Assembly: GCA_018335765.1 (NCBI GenBank)
Contig: JAGXRU010000173.1
Coordinates: 1-12,642 of the forward strand
Length of the DNA: 12,642 nt
Direction of reading: 5' to 3'
Origin: Alkaliphilus sp.
GTDB taxonomy: Bacteria; Bacillota; Clostridia; Peptostreptococcales; Thermotaleaceae
Shown here: piece after piece, positions 5,773 through 12,642 of the stretch
Layout: every line of letters begins with the position of its first letter
How positions within the stretch are numbered: position 1 is the first letter of the stretch
Notes under the pieces: model-generated
What the model saw: only the letters and a program-made list of their open reading frames with translations
Told to the model about the DNA's origin: nothing
Databases searched by the model: none
Position numbers and translations under genes: made by a program

Positions 5773-5961
5773 CTATAATTTGTTCAAATCCTTTAGCAAT
5801 TCAAGCAGGCTGCATCCATGAACCCTAGCAGCAATTTCTAAGGTTTCAGAGACTGCTCCGCTACAGGTAGAGCATGGCAAACCATGCTTTTCAAAAACCT
5901 CCAACACATTATCATCACTATATAATACTTCTTCGATGGTCATATCCTTATGAAAATTCAT
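5773..5961 (-). CDS. DUF1858 / hybrid-cluster-protein-associated redox disulfide domain protein
   Basis: 62 residues from ATG 5961, chosen because AAGGGGGAG lies just upstream; a longer in-frame start at 5997 has no comparable site. The protein matches the small DUF1858 fold: MTIEEVL near the start, a VFEKHGLPCSTC core with a C-x2-C pair (Cys30 and Cys33 by my count), and ETLEIAARVHGCSLLELLKDLN at the end. In other bacteria the domain occurs beside or fused to hybrid cluster (prismane) proteins and is taken to be a redox disulfide or cluster-handling domain; its exact activity is unknown. It lies 113 bases downstream of rsmI on the same strand with no convincing terminator between, so it may be co-transcribed. 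Confidence 0.8.
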   Translation of the reverse strand: MNFHKDMTIEEVLYSDDNVLEVFEKHGLPCSTCSGAVSETLEIAARVHGCSLLELLKDLNKL

Positions 5962-6074
5962 GATTTCTCCCCCTTGAATCGTATAAGACATCCGCACCTA
6001 TGCATACTTCAATTAAAGATTTCTTTACAAAAAACAAATATCCTTTAATTATTTTCACTTTCATAAACTAAAAT

Positions 6075-6920
6075 TCACAGATCTATACTTTCATCATACA
6101 CTTCTCTTTTGGGAATTCCTCTTTCCTTAGCTACTTTTTTCACTGCTTCTTTCTTATCTAACTCTTTTTCCAAATAATATCTAATGTGTTCCTGTATTGA
6201 AAGCTTAGCCCAAAATTCATTTCCTTGCTGTTTTATTATTTCATCCTCAGTAATCCCTTCCACCATAATGACAAACTCGCCCTTTGGCGGTTTTTCCTTA
6301 TAATAATTAATTATTTCACTTATAGTTCCTCTGCGAATTTCTTCATAATGCTTCGTAATCTCCCTAGCAAAAACCATTTTCCTATCTCCTAATACTTCTA
6401 AGGCATCTTGCAGCATTGCATTTAGACGATGGGGAGATTCATAAAAAATTAGTGTTCTGTCTTCCCTTGCAATAAGTTCTAATCTCTTTTTCCTGTTTTT
6501 TTTATCCCTATGCAGAAAGCCTTCAAATGAGAATCTTTCTGTATTAAGGCCTGATGCTGCTAGGGCTGTGGTGAATGCAGTGGCACCTGGAAGAACCTCA
6601 AAAGGAATGTCATAGTCTATACACAATCTTACCAGATCTGCTCCAGGGTCTGAAATCCCAGGTGTTCCAGCATCTGAAACCAAGACCACATGATCACCTG
6701 CCCTTATTTTTTCAATTAATTTTAAACCCTTTGTATTTTTATTATGCTCATGATAACTAGTCAGAGGTTTCTGTATTTCATAAAAATTCAATAGCTTTAA
6801 GGTATGTCTAGTGTCCTCAGCTGCTATTAAATCAGCTTCTTTTATTGTATTTAAAACTCTGATTGTAATGTCGTGCAGATTACCGATTGGCGTTGGACAG
6901 ACTGATAGCTTACCACTCAT
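6075..6920 (-). CDS. rsmI: 16S rRNA (cytidine1402-2'-O)-methyltransferase
   Basis: Transfers a methyl group from SAM to the 2'-OH of C1402 in the decoding centre of 16S rRNA. The 281 residues show the tetrapyrrole-methylase-type fold: TPIGNLHDIT (10-19), AEDTRHT (34-40), the loop VSDAGTPGISDPG (81-93), LPGATA (110-115), FEGFLHR (132-138, usually FLPR) and FYESPHR (159-165), then a helical C-terminal part (about 240-281). The ATG overlaps the trmN6 stop by 4 bases (ATGA), indicating translational coupling, and GAGGAAAA precedes it. The trmN6-rsmI-abrB neighbourhood matches B. subtilis yabB-yabC-abrB. Identification is firm. Confidence 0.95.
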   Translation of the reverse strand: MSGKLSVCPTPIGNLHDITIRVLNTIKEADLIAAEDTRHTLKLLNFYEIQKPLTSYHEHNKNTKGLKLIEKIRAGDHVVLVSDAGTPGISDPGADLVRLCIDYDIPFEVLPGATAFTTALAASGLNTERFSFEGFLHRDKKNRKKRLELIAREDRTLIFYESPHRLNAMLQDALEVLGDRKMVFAREITKHYEEIRRGTISEIINYYKEKPPKGEFVIMVEGITEDEIIKQQGNEFWAKLSIQEHIRYYLEKELDKKEAVKKVAKERGIPKREVYDESIDL

Positions 6921-7684
6921 AAAGTTTTCCTCACTTCTTCTAAATCTCTCCCGTATATTTGGTCAATTTCATCGGTGTAACTGCCATCTTCATTGTAAAC
7001 AAATAACGGATCCATAAATTTTAACTCCGTACCACCATATTTCACACACTGTATCAATAAAATATTAGGTCTTTTGTTTTTATTTGGGTGAACAAATCTT
7101 AGCTTTTTCGGTTCCAATTTATATTGTCTGCATAAACACATAATATCCACCAACCTATGAGGTCTATGCACCATATAAAAATGCCCTCGATCCTTTAATA
7201 GCTTGGAGGAAATCCTAATAATATCTTCCAAAGTGCATTTAACCTCGTGCCTAGCGATAGCCTTCATGCTCTCTGGGTTGAGCAGTCCGCCACCCTCATT
7301 CATATAGGGAGGGTTAGCTGTGACAGCGTCAAAAGAGTGAGCTTCGCTATGATTTAAAATATTATTCAAATCTTCATGAATTATTTTTACTCTGTGCTCC
7401 AAATGATTTAATTGAACACTTCTGGCAGCCATTTGGGCGACTTCCTTTTGTATTTCTACACCGATAATCTCTTGTGCATCGGTTTTGCCTGCCAGCAAAA
7501 CAGGGATTATCCCTGTGCCAGTCCCTAAATCTATAACTTTCCAGTTGCGTTTTATCTCACAAAAATTGCTCAACAATACCGCATCGATCCCAAAGCAAAA
7601 GCCCTTCGGGTCTTGTATCAGTCTCAATCCCTTACATTGCAGATCGTCAATTCGTTCATGTTCCATAACAAGATTATGATTCAT
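6917..7684 (-). CDS. trmN6: tRNA1(Val) (adenine37-N6)-methyltransferase-like protein (YabB/TrmN6)
   Basis: SAM-dependent N6-adenine methyltransferase of the YfiC/YabB group, which modifies A37 of tRNA1(Val) in E. coli; target identity here is inferred. In 255 residues the class I fold shows KVIDLGTGTGIIPVLLA (49-65, SAM site), the acidic GVEIQKE (75-81) and the amino-methyltransferase signature NPPY (124-127). GFCFGIDAVLLSNF (28-41) is a group-specific N-terminal motif. The ATG at 7684 follows GGAGAG. There is a terminator upstream at 7763-7795 from the preceding resA-like gene, so this gene and rsmI form a separate unit or depend on read-through; I found no clear promoter in the ~80 bases between. 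Confidence 0.85.
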   Translation of the reverse strand: MNHNLVMEHERIDDLQCKGLRLIQDPKGFCFGIDAVLLSNFCEIKRNWKVIDLGTGTGIIPVLLAGKTDAQEIIGVEIQKEVAQMAARSVQLNHLEHRVKIIHEDLNNILNHSEAHSFDAVTANPPYMNEGGGLLNPESMKAIARHEVKCTLEDIIRISSKLLKDRGHFYMVHRPHRLVDIMCLCRQYKLEPKKLRFVHPNKNKRPNILLIQCVKYGGTELKFMDPLFVYNEDGSYTDEIDQIYGRDLEEVRKTL

Positions 7685-7762
7685 TAACTTCTCTCCTAAT
7701 TACTGATCTTAGAATTATTTAACATGTTCCTTTGATTTATATAAAGAATGATAAAAGCAAAT

Positions 7763-7795
7763 AATAATAAAGGCGGATAAACCGCCTTTATTATT
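7763..7795 (-). terminator. Terminator of the tmk-...-resA operon
   Basis: AATAATAAAGGCGG (7763-7776) and CCGCCTTTATTATT (7782-7795) form a perfect 14-bp stem with a 5-base loop. In the leftward direction it is followed by ATTTGCTTTTAT, giving a U-rich end. It overlaps the stop codon of the resA-like gene (7791-7793). Confidence 0.8.
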
Positions 7796-8429
7796 TATTC
7801 ATCACATTTTCTATTTTCTCTATCATTACTGCCTTTTCCATGGCTCCGGTTACAAACTCAGCTATGCGTCCATTTTTATCGATGATATAGGTTGTTGGAA
7901 GACCTCTAACCTTATATTGAACTGAGGCTTGACCGTCTACATCAAATAAAACCGGAAAGGTATATCCCTTTTCGTCCAAGAAACGATTAACCTCCTCCAT
8001 TTCAATTTTTTCAGCAGCCAGCACATTCACCGCCAAAACAACTAGATCCTTATCCTTGTATTGCTCATAAACTTCTTGAACATATGGCAATTCGTAGGTA
8101 CAATAAACACACCATGTTGTCCAAAATTTAATAAGTACAACCTTATCTCTTAAATCAGATAGTCTAATCTCATTACCCTCTCTATCTAAAAGACTGAAAT
8201 CCGGTGCTAAATCCCCTTCAAAAACGCCCACGCTTTCTTTTACTTGAGTGTCTGCCTGGTTTTCAGGAGATTCGTTCTCCTTTATTCCTTCATCCTTCGG
8301 TTTTTCTATCTCAATTTTAGGAGGATCCTGAGTTGCTTCATTTTTCTTAAAACATCCCCATAAACCAGTAGAAGCAATTATCAAAACAATGGCTAAGGCA
8401 ATCAATTTATATATTTTCATTTTTCCCAT
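7791..8429 (-). CDS. ResA/StoA/TlpA-type thiol-disulfide oxidoreductase lipoprotein
   Basis: 212 residues. A lipoprotein signal (hydrophobic 8-22, lipobox LWGC at 23-26, Cys26 as lipidation site) is followed by an acidic Glu/Lys/Pro-rich linker (27-68) and a thioredoxin-like AhpC/TSA-Redoxin domain (about 70-212). The active site is WCVYC (106-110) and the cis-proline is Pro178 in GLPTT. It should sit on the outer face of the membrane and reduce disulfides, drawing electrons from the CcdA-like protein encoded 16 bases upstream. In Bacillus such proteins serve cytochrome c maturation (ResA) or spore cortex formation (StoA); the choice cannot be made from sequence alone, though the sporulation-linked neighbourhood favours neither firmly. 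The ATG at 8429 has AGGAGG 6 bases upstream; Met4 is a weaker alternative. Confidence 0.85.
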   Translation of the reverse strand: MGKMKIYKLIALAIVLIIASTGLWGCFKKNEATQDPPKIEIEKPKDEGIKENESPENQADTQVKESVGVFEGDLAPDFSLLDREGNEIRLSDLRDKVVLIKFWTTWCVYCTYELPYVQEVYEQYKDKDLVVLAVNVLAAEKIEMEEVNRFLDEKGYTFPVLFDVDGQASVQYKVRGLPTTYIIDKNGRIAEFVTGAMEKAVMIEKIENVMNK

Positions 8430-8445
8430 TATATACCTCCTGCAC

Positions 8446-9147
8446 TTAAGGGATTATCCAAGACAATCTATACAAATAATTTGTATAAACTAATATACCC
8501 ATTATTATAAGCAAAACACCGCTAATCCTTTTAATGGTTTTAAGGTGTTTATTTATTTTATGAAAGTGATTCATAAATACATTAATTCCTAAAGCAGCTG
8601 CCATAAATGGCAGGCTTAGCCCTAGAGAGTATACAGCAAGGAGTCCCATTCCCATCCAAATGGTATCGGTATTCCCGGCAAGCATTAGCACTGAACCTAA
8701 AATTGGTCCTATACAAGGGGTCCATCCAAAGCTAAATGAAATTCCCAATAGAACTGAATTTATAAATTTGGGTGATCGGTTTTGAAGCCCCATCCTTTTC
8801 TCATAGTTTAAGAACTTTAGCTTAATGATCTCTGCATGGTGAAGACCAAAAATTATTATTACAATTCCACTAACTCTGCGAAGTATTGTTCCATGCTCAT
8901 GCATGAACCGACCTAGTACATTTGCAGTGGCACCTAGTGCTATAAATACCAGTGACAATCCTAAAACAAACCCTATGGACTGTAATATCATGCTTCTTTT
9001 TAAATGTTTACTCTTTCCTATTTCTTCCAAAGAAGCTCCCGCCAGATAGCTTAGATAAGCAGGCAATAAAGGCAATACGCAGGGTGAAGCGAAGGAAGCC
9101 AATCCCTCCAAAAATACTACCACAAATGAAATCTTGTCAGCAGCCAC
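8446..9147 (-). CDS. ccdA: CcdA-type thiol-disulfide transporter membrane protein
   Basis: Moves reducing equivalents from cytoplasmic thioredoxin across the membrane to extracytoplasmic thiol proteins. From the chosen start the protein has 233 residues with about six membrane spans. The two redox cysteines are in the family motifs ASPCVLPLLP (Cys23) and GWTPCIGPILG (Cys145). I chose GTG 9147 because AGGAGG lies exactly 6 bases upstream; the longer in-frame ATGs (9186, and 9153, which abuts the AGGAGG) have no usable site. The partner is the ResA-like lipoprotein 16 bases downstream. ccdA begins 45 bases after ricT with no terminator between, so the pair appears joined to the tmk-holB operon. 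Confidence 0.9.
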   Translation of the reverse strand: MAADKISFVVVFLEGLASFASPCVLPLLPAYLSYLAGASLEEIGKSKHLKRSMILQSIGFVLGLSLVFIALGATANVLGRFMHEHGTILRRVSGIVIIIFGLHHAEIIKLKFLNYEKRMGLQNRSPKFINSVLLGISFSFGWTPCIGPILGSVLMLAGNTDTIWMGMGLLAVYSLGLSLPFMAAALGINVFMNHFHKINKHLKTIKRISGVLLIIMGILVYTNYLYRLSWIIP

Positions 9148-9192
9148 AAGCATCCTCCTATCTTGAAAATTCCAAAGCATCAACATTTTAGA

Positions 9193-10107
9193 CTAGTCTT
9201 TTAATATCTCCATAATATCTTTGCTATAAATGTTGACCTCTTCTTCCTTTTTTCCCTTCGTACGGCAACAACCCATTCTCTTTACAGAGTCTTTACCATA
9301 GACACACAGATCCTCGCTCAACTTATCATCTTGCCCATTTTTTCCAGGTCTAGAAATATGTCTAACCTTCACACACTCCAATAGCACATTGTTTTCAGTG
9401 ACTATCCCCTCTACCCCTTCAGGGGTAAGTATTTTTTCACCAACCTCTGGAAGGTTTTCTCTCAAACTTAGATACATATCATGTTCATATTTTAGACAAC
9501 ACATTAATCGTCCACATATTCCGGATATTTTTGTTGGATTTAGTGATAGACTTTGTTCTTTAGCCATTTTTATTGAAACAGGTTCAAAATCTCCCAACCA
9601 AGTGGCACAGCATAAGGATTTTCCACAGGGACCCAAACCTCCGATCATCTTGGCTTCGTCCCTCACTCCTATTTGCCTTAATTCAATTCTTGTTTTAAAT
9701 ATGGCGGCTAAATCCTTAACCAATTCTCTAAAGTCTATTCTCCCATCGGCAGTAAAATAGAAAATTACCTTATTGTTATCAAAGGTATATTCCACATCAA
9801 TCAGTTTCATGTCTAACTCATGAAGTGTTATTTTTTCGATGCAAATTTCAAAAGCTTCCTTCTCTTTATCAACATTTAATTGATTTTGAGCTTCATCCTC
9901 CATAGTTGCAATCCTGAGTACTTTTTTTAATGGGGCAACTACATCCGCCTCTAGGATGTCTTTTTGACCTACCACTACTTCACCATATTCTATTCCCCGA
10001 GCAGTTTCAACAACAACATGCTGCCCTTTTTTAACCTCTATGTTATCTGGATCAAAGTAATATATTTTACCGGCCTTTTTAAAACGTATTCCTACAACCG
10101 TTACCAT
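9193..10107 (-). CDS. ricT: PSP1/YaaT-family Ric complex subunit RicT
   Basis: In B. subtilis RicT (YaaT) works with RicA and RicF as a cytoplasmic complex carrying [4Fe-4S] clusters; it affects RNase Y-dependent mRNA processing and the Spo0A phosphorelay, and so sporulation, competence and biofilms. The 304 residues carry the PSP1 domain. Conserved cysteines are present: GGLGPCGKSLCC (Cys161, 166, 167) and GICGRLMCC (Cys198, 203, 204). The N-terminal region (1-60, RFKKAGKIYYFDP and TARGIEYGEVV) is typical. The C-terminal end carries CC at 280-281. The ATG at 10107 overlaps the end of holB by 7 bases and follows GGAGG. Identification is firm. Confidence 0.93.
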   Translation of the reverse strand: MVTVVGIRFKKAGKIYYFDPDNIEVKKGQHVVVETARGIEYGEVVVGQKDILEADVVAPLKKVLRIATMEDEAQNQLNVDKEKEAFEICIEKITLHELDMKLIDVEYTFDNNKVIFYFTADGRIDFRELVKDLAAIFKTRIELRQIGVRDEAKMIGGLGPCGKSLCCATWLGDFEPVSIKMAKEQSLSLNPTKISGICGRLMCCLKYEHDMYLSLRENLPEVGEKILTPEGVEGIVTENNVLLECVKVRHISRPGKNGQDDKLSEDLCVYGKDSVKRMGCCRTKGKKEEEVNIYSKDIMEILKD

Positions 10108-11090
10108 TTCATACCTCCTGGGATATTTAAAAGCATCATTTCAATGGAAAGTTGAAAATTAACATTTGCTTTTATATCAGTCTTAGTTTTTTCTATTACT
10201 GCAATAATATTACTTATTCTATCATATTCAACAGTATCTAACTGCATTTGTATTTTTGTTTTTTTGTCCTGATTTATCAGTAATTCTTCAGAACCAGTTT
10301 CCCTTAAAATCAATAGATCCCTAAACCAAAAAATCATAATATCTAAATACTCCTCAAATTGTTCTTTGTTAGTTACAAAAAAATCAGCCATCTGAAAAGC
10401 AGAAAATTGATCTCCCGATAGAAGTTTTTCAATTATTTCAATTATTTTGTCCCTATTATCTTTAAATTCTTGTGATTCCATTAGTTTTAGTGCATTTCCT
10501 ACAATGCCGTTTGAGAAAACCGCCAACATTTTTGCTTCCTTTTGACTTAGACCATAATTTTTTTCCAGCATTTCCCCAATTTTTCTTTCGCCTACTCTCT
10601 TGAACTTTAAGACTTGACATCTTGATTTGATAGTTGGAAGAAATCCATTCACATTCGAACTTATTAATATTATAACTGCATACTTAGGCGGTTCCTCTAA
10701 GGTTTTTAGTAATCGATTTTGAGCACTCACTGACATTTCATTCGCTTTTTTTATTATAAATATCTTTTTTTGACTCTCATAGGGCTTTCGCATTAGTTCA
10801 TGCTGAAAATCTTCTATTTGTTTATTTTTTATACTGTTTCCATCAGGTTCAATTATATGCACATCGGGATGATTGTGATGATTGAACTTCAAACAAGAAG
10901 AACATTGATCGCAGGGTTCTGTTCCCATTTTTTTACATAGCAATATTTTTGCAAAAGCCAAGGCTATCAGAGTCTTTCCTATGCCCGGAGAACCATCAAA
11001 GGCGTAGGCATGTCCTATTGTTCCTTTTTTTATGACTGTTTTTAGATAATCAATTACTTGCTCTTGCCCAAAAGCATCACTAAAATTCAT
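10101..11090 (-). CDS. holB: DNA polymerase III subunit delta prime
   Basis: Clamp-loader AAA+ subunit that helps place the sliding clamp on primed DNA. In 329 residues: GSPGIGKT (33-40, Walker A); a zinc module with Cys52, Cys60, Cys63 and Cys66; the segment KTLEEPP (129-135); and the SRC motif (156-158). The C-terminal collar region (about 210-329) is less conserved. An intact Walker A is common in Firmicute delta-prime-type proteins. GGAGG lies 6 bases before the ATG. The gene sits between darA and ricT as in Bacillus, except that yaaR is missing and darA is directly upstream (23 bases). Confidence 0.93.
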   Translation of the reverse strand: MNFSDAFGQEQVIDYLKTVIKKGTIGHAYAFDGSPGIGKTLIALAFAKILLCKKMGTEPCDQCSSCLKFNHHNHPDVHIIEPDGNSIKNKQIEDFQHELMRKPYESQKKIFIIKKANEMSVSAQNRLLKTLEEPPKYAVIILISSNVNGFLPTIKSRCQVLKFKRVGERKIGEMLEKNYGLSQKEAKMLAVFSNGIVGNALKLMESQEFKDNRDKIIEIIEKLLSGDQFSAFQMADFFVTNKEQFEEYLDIMIFWFRDLLILRETGSEELLINQDKKTKIQMQLDTVEYDRISNIIAVIEKTKTDIKANVNFQLSIEMMLLNIPGGMKW

Positions 11091-11113
11091 TGAGTTCCTC
11101 CATGACTTTAACC

Positions 11114-11443
11114 TTAAGCTTTTTCAAGTCTATCCACATCTAACACGAATATAGTCGCTCCACCAACATTTACTTCTACGGGATAAGTTACAAAAACCCC
11201 AGTATTGCCCATCATCGGAGCCAAGGCTGGAGCAAGTTCCTTTCGACTCTTACAGACATCTTTAATAATATCTATGACTTCATCAACTTTATCGTTGTCC
11301 ACGCCTATTAACAATGTCGTATTCCCCGATCTTAAAAATCCACCTGTGGAAGCTAGCTTTGTTACCCCATATTGGCGTTCATTTAACTTTTCTATTAAGT
11401 TGTGGGCATCCTCGTCGTGAATAATGGCTATTATTAGCTTCAT
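11114..11443 (-). CDS. darA: PII-like cyclic di-AMP receptor (DarA/PstA/YaaQ)
   Basis: Trimeric PII-like signal protein that binds c-di-AMP; its downstream target is still unclear in most species. From ATG 11443 it has 109 residues, the same length as B. subtilis DarA. Characteristic segments are MKLIIAIIHDEDA at the start, TKLASTGGFLRSGNTTLLIGV (about 28-48, the c-di-AMP-binding T-loop region), and the end segment VGGATIFVLDVDRLE. I chose 11443 because AAAGGGG lies 8 bases upstream; the in-frame ATG at 11461 overlaps the tmk stop and has no site. Co-transcribed with tmk and holB. Confidence 0.92.
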   Translation of the reverse strand: MKLIIAIIHDEDAHNLIEKLNERQYGVTKLASTGGFLRSGNTTLLIGVDNDKVDEVIDIIKDVCKSRKELAPALAPMMGNTGVFVTYPVEVNVGGATIFVLDVDRLEKA

Positions 11444-11457
11444 GAATGAATCCCCTT

Positions 11458-12087
11458 TCATTTATAATTTACTATAAGGTTATTTACTGACCGAACAATC
11501 TCATGATGAATTTCTTCAACAGACTGGTTTGCATCTATTCCTTTTATTCTGCTTGGATACAACTTTTCGAGTTTAAGATATCCTTCATAAACTCTTTTAT
11601 GAAAATCCAGATCTTCTCTTTCCAGTCTATCCTTGTCCCCTTGATTTACTTTCCGATTTATTCCAATGTCTGGTAAAATCTTGAATAAAAAAGTGATGTC
11701 AGGCATAAAACCCCTAATTGCAGGTTTGTTTATTTGTTCAACTAGCTCTATTCCCAGTCCTCTGCCTATACCCTGATATACCACGCTAGAATCAACAAAT
11801 CGATCACTTATTACTATACCGCCTTTTTCAATAGCAGGCTTTATTATTTCAGCCACATGTTGAGCTCTTGAAGATGCATATAATAGCGCTTCCGCCACAT
11901 CGTCCATTTCTATGTTAGCTTTATCTAATATAATATGTCTTATTTTCTCGCTGATTTTGGTACCCCCTGGTTCTCTGGTGACAACCACCTCATATCCTTC
12001 TTCTTCCAACTTTCCTTTAAGCATTTTTATTTGAGTGGTTTTTCCAGATCCATCTGGTCCTTCCATTGTTATAAATAATCCCTTCAT
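11458..12087 (-). CDS. tmk: Thymidylate kinase
   Basis: Phosphorylates dTMP to dTDP with ATP for DNA synthesis. The 209 residues are typical of bacterial TMKs: P-loop GPDGSGKT (10-17), TREPGGT (37-43), DRF (95-97), SSVVYQG (100-106) and a LID region with basic residues near 144-156. AATGAGGTGA stands just before the ATG at 12087. It is the first gene of the leftward operon; the ~120 bases before it are very AT-rich and contain no promoter I would defend. Identification is firm. Confidence 0.95.
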   Translation of the reverse strand: MKGLFITMEGPDGSGKTTQIKMLKGKLEEEGYEVVVTREPGGTKISEKIRHIILDKANIEMDDVAEALLYASSRAQHVAEIIKPAIEKGGIVISDRFVDSSVVYQGIGRGLGIELVEQINKPAIRGFMPDITFLFKILPDIGINRKVNQGDKDRLEREDLDFHKRVYEGYLKLEKLYPSRIKGIDANQSVEEIHHEIVRSVNNLIVNYK

Positions 12088-12209
12088 GCTTCACCTCATT
12101 CTATATGCACTTCTATTTTATCATATATAACTGTTTTTTTTATTATCTAATTTTTATTCTATATTTGTTTCGTATTTCCTCTATTTCTTGTTATCTATGA
12201 CAACCAAAC

Positions 12210-12246
12210 AAAAAAACAGAGCCACTTTTAATAATACCCGACTCTG
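12210..12246 (-). terminator. Terminator of csfB
   Basis: Leftward, CAGAGTC (12246-12240) pairs with GGCTCTG (12223-12217), 7 bp with one G-U pair, across a 16-base loop, followed directly by seven T residues (12216-12210). It begins 3 bases after the csfB stop codon. The short stem with a clean U-run is a standard intrinsic terminator and separates csfB from tmk. Confidence 0.75.
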
Positions 12247-12249
12247 ACT

Positions 12250-12438
12250 TTACATTTTTATTAAGTATTCTCTCCACAGCTTTTTAAATAATATGTTATA
12301 AAACTCATATTTTATATCTTCACAACTCACTTTCACAACTTCCTTTTCGCACTTTTCACAAATTGGTGTATCAAGTAATTGTATATTCCGACAGTGATTT
12401 ATTCGACAGATCCCACACTCTACTAACTCTCCAACCAC
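12250..12438 (-). CDS. csfB: Sigma factor inhibitor Gin (CsfB)
   Basis: Small zinc protein that in B. subtilis binds and inhibits sigma-G in the forespore before engulfment ends, and also sigma-E. The 62 residues show the Gin pattern: Cys8-x2-Cys11, then PICEKC (Cys27-x2-Cys30) as a treble-clef-like zinc site, followed by a helical segment (about 40-60, IKYEFYNILFKKLW). Two extra cysteines are at 16 and 39. Translation starts at GTG 12438, with GGTGA about 6 bases before it; an in-frame stop lies just upstream, so no longer start exists. csfB lies upstream of the tmk region in B. subtilis too, which supports the call. It ends at its own terminator. Confidence 0.85.
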   Translation of the reverse strand: MVGELVECGICRINHCRNIQLLDTPICEKCEKEVVKVSCEDIKYEFYNILFKKLWREYLIKM

Positions 12439-12499
12439 ACATTTTCACCAACCTTTTTATTATTAATTATTGACTCCCATATGTCATTCTATTCGGTGA

Positions 12500-12529
12500 A
12501 AGTATGTCTTGTTATCATTTTTTTATTAC
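12500..12529 (-). promoter_or_regulatory. Possible forespore (sigma-F/sigma-G-like) promoter of csfB
   Basis: On the minus strand GTAATA (12529-12524), a 17-base spacer and CATACTT (12506-12500) resemble the sigma-G class (about G-H-A-T-R and C-A-T-x-x-T-A). The start would be near 12493, giving a leader of about 55 bases before csfB. csfB is forespore-expressed in B. subtilis, which fits, but both elements deviate from consensus. Confidence 0.3.
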
Positions 12530-12642
12530 TGCAAGTCTCATTTTACTTGTGCTTGTCGATACTCCTTTTATTAAACGGTGTTTGTCAAGTAAGTTGTCGT
12601 ATTTAGCATTAAAATAATTATGTGATGCCTTAGCCGATTTGC
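12515..12642 (-). CDS. C-terminal 41 codons of an unidentified gene (partial)
   Basis: Reading leftward from the window edge, one frame stays open for 41 codons to a TGA at 12515-12517. The peptide begins KSAKASHNYF and ends TSKMRLAVIKK, with codon use like the neighbours; the other two frames close sooner. I do not recognise the family. If real, its stop lies about 77 bases before the csfB GTG, and the possible csfB promoter overlaps its 3' end. The piece is too short for a functional call. Confidence 0.4.
   Translation of the reverse strand, partial: KSAKASHNYFNAKYDNLLDKHRLIKGVSTSTSKMRLAVIKK

Noticed and set aside
6011..6050. Inverted repeat AATTAAAG / CTTTAATT between rsmI and the DUF1858 gene as a terminator
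   Set aside because: Only 8 AT-rich pairs with a 24-base loop and no U-run after the stem; too weak to call.
9389..9760. 123-codon frame antisense to ricT
   Set aside because: Shadow of the cysteine-rich conserved region of ricT, with no ribosome site or family match.
12555..12561. A further 0A-like box (TGTCGAT) near the right edge
   Set aside because: Single, imperfect, and inside a probable coding frame; no promoter next to it.
1..12642. CRISPR array, insertion sequence, tRNA or rRNA genes
   Set aside because: No regularly spaced direct repeats, transposase-like frame, tRNA cloverleaf or rRNA-like stretch was seen on either strand.

Overview
The window is an AT-rich chromosomal segment of an endospore-forming member of the Clostridia, in the general Alkaliphilus / Clostridium range. 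Three lines of evidence point there: low G+C with strong AGGAGG-type ribosome sites, the gene order tmk-darA-holB-ricT...trmN6-rsmI><abrB (the same core as the Bacillus subtilis tmk-abrB region), and the presence of csfB (gin), abrB and ricT, all tied to sporulation control. I see no rRNA, tRNA, CRISPR array or insertion sequence.

Left part (1-2760): aromatic amino acid synthesis. An ACT-domain prephenate dehydrogenase (tyrA, runs off the left edge) is divergent from a Thermotoga-type DAHP synthase (aroF). Between them, a consensus sigma-A promoter (TTGACA-17-TATAAT) drives a 57-codon reading frame that is 28% aromatic (11 Phe, 4 Tyr, 1 Trp, including FFF and three GYF units). An intrinsic terminator follows it, and aroF starts 41 bases after the terminator stem. 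This is the layout of a leader-peptide attenuator and is the most interesting element here.

Middle part (2760-5760): a two-gene envelope/stress pair (YtxH-like and DUF948/YtxG-like) behind a possible sigma-B-type promoter. It converges on a 501-codon HD-domain protein whose N-terminal half is a CCA-adding-enzyme fold that has lost its catalytic motifs. Next comes abrB, transcribed rightward from its own sigma-A promoter, with two 0A boxes exactly 10 bp apart just downstream of the predicted start, as in B. subtilis.

Right part (5760-12642), all on the minus strand: csfB with its own terminator; then a probable operon tmk-darA-holB-ricT-ccdA-resA (thymidylate kinase, c-di-AMP receptor, polymerase III delta prime, Ric complex subunit, and a thiol-redox pair) ending at a terminator that overlaps the resA stop; then trmN6-rsmI (tRNA and 16S rRNA methyltransferases with overlapping genes) and a small DUF1858 CxxC protein. 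Relative to Bacillus, yaaR and yabA are absent and the ccdA-resA pair occupies the slot after ricT. A 41-codon C-terminal fragment of an unidentified gene lies at the right edge.
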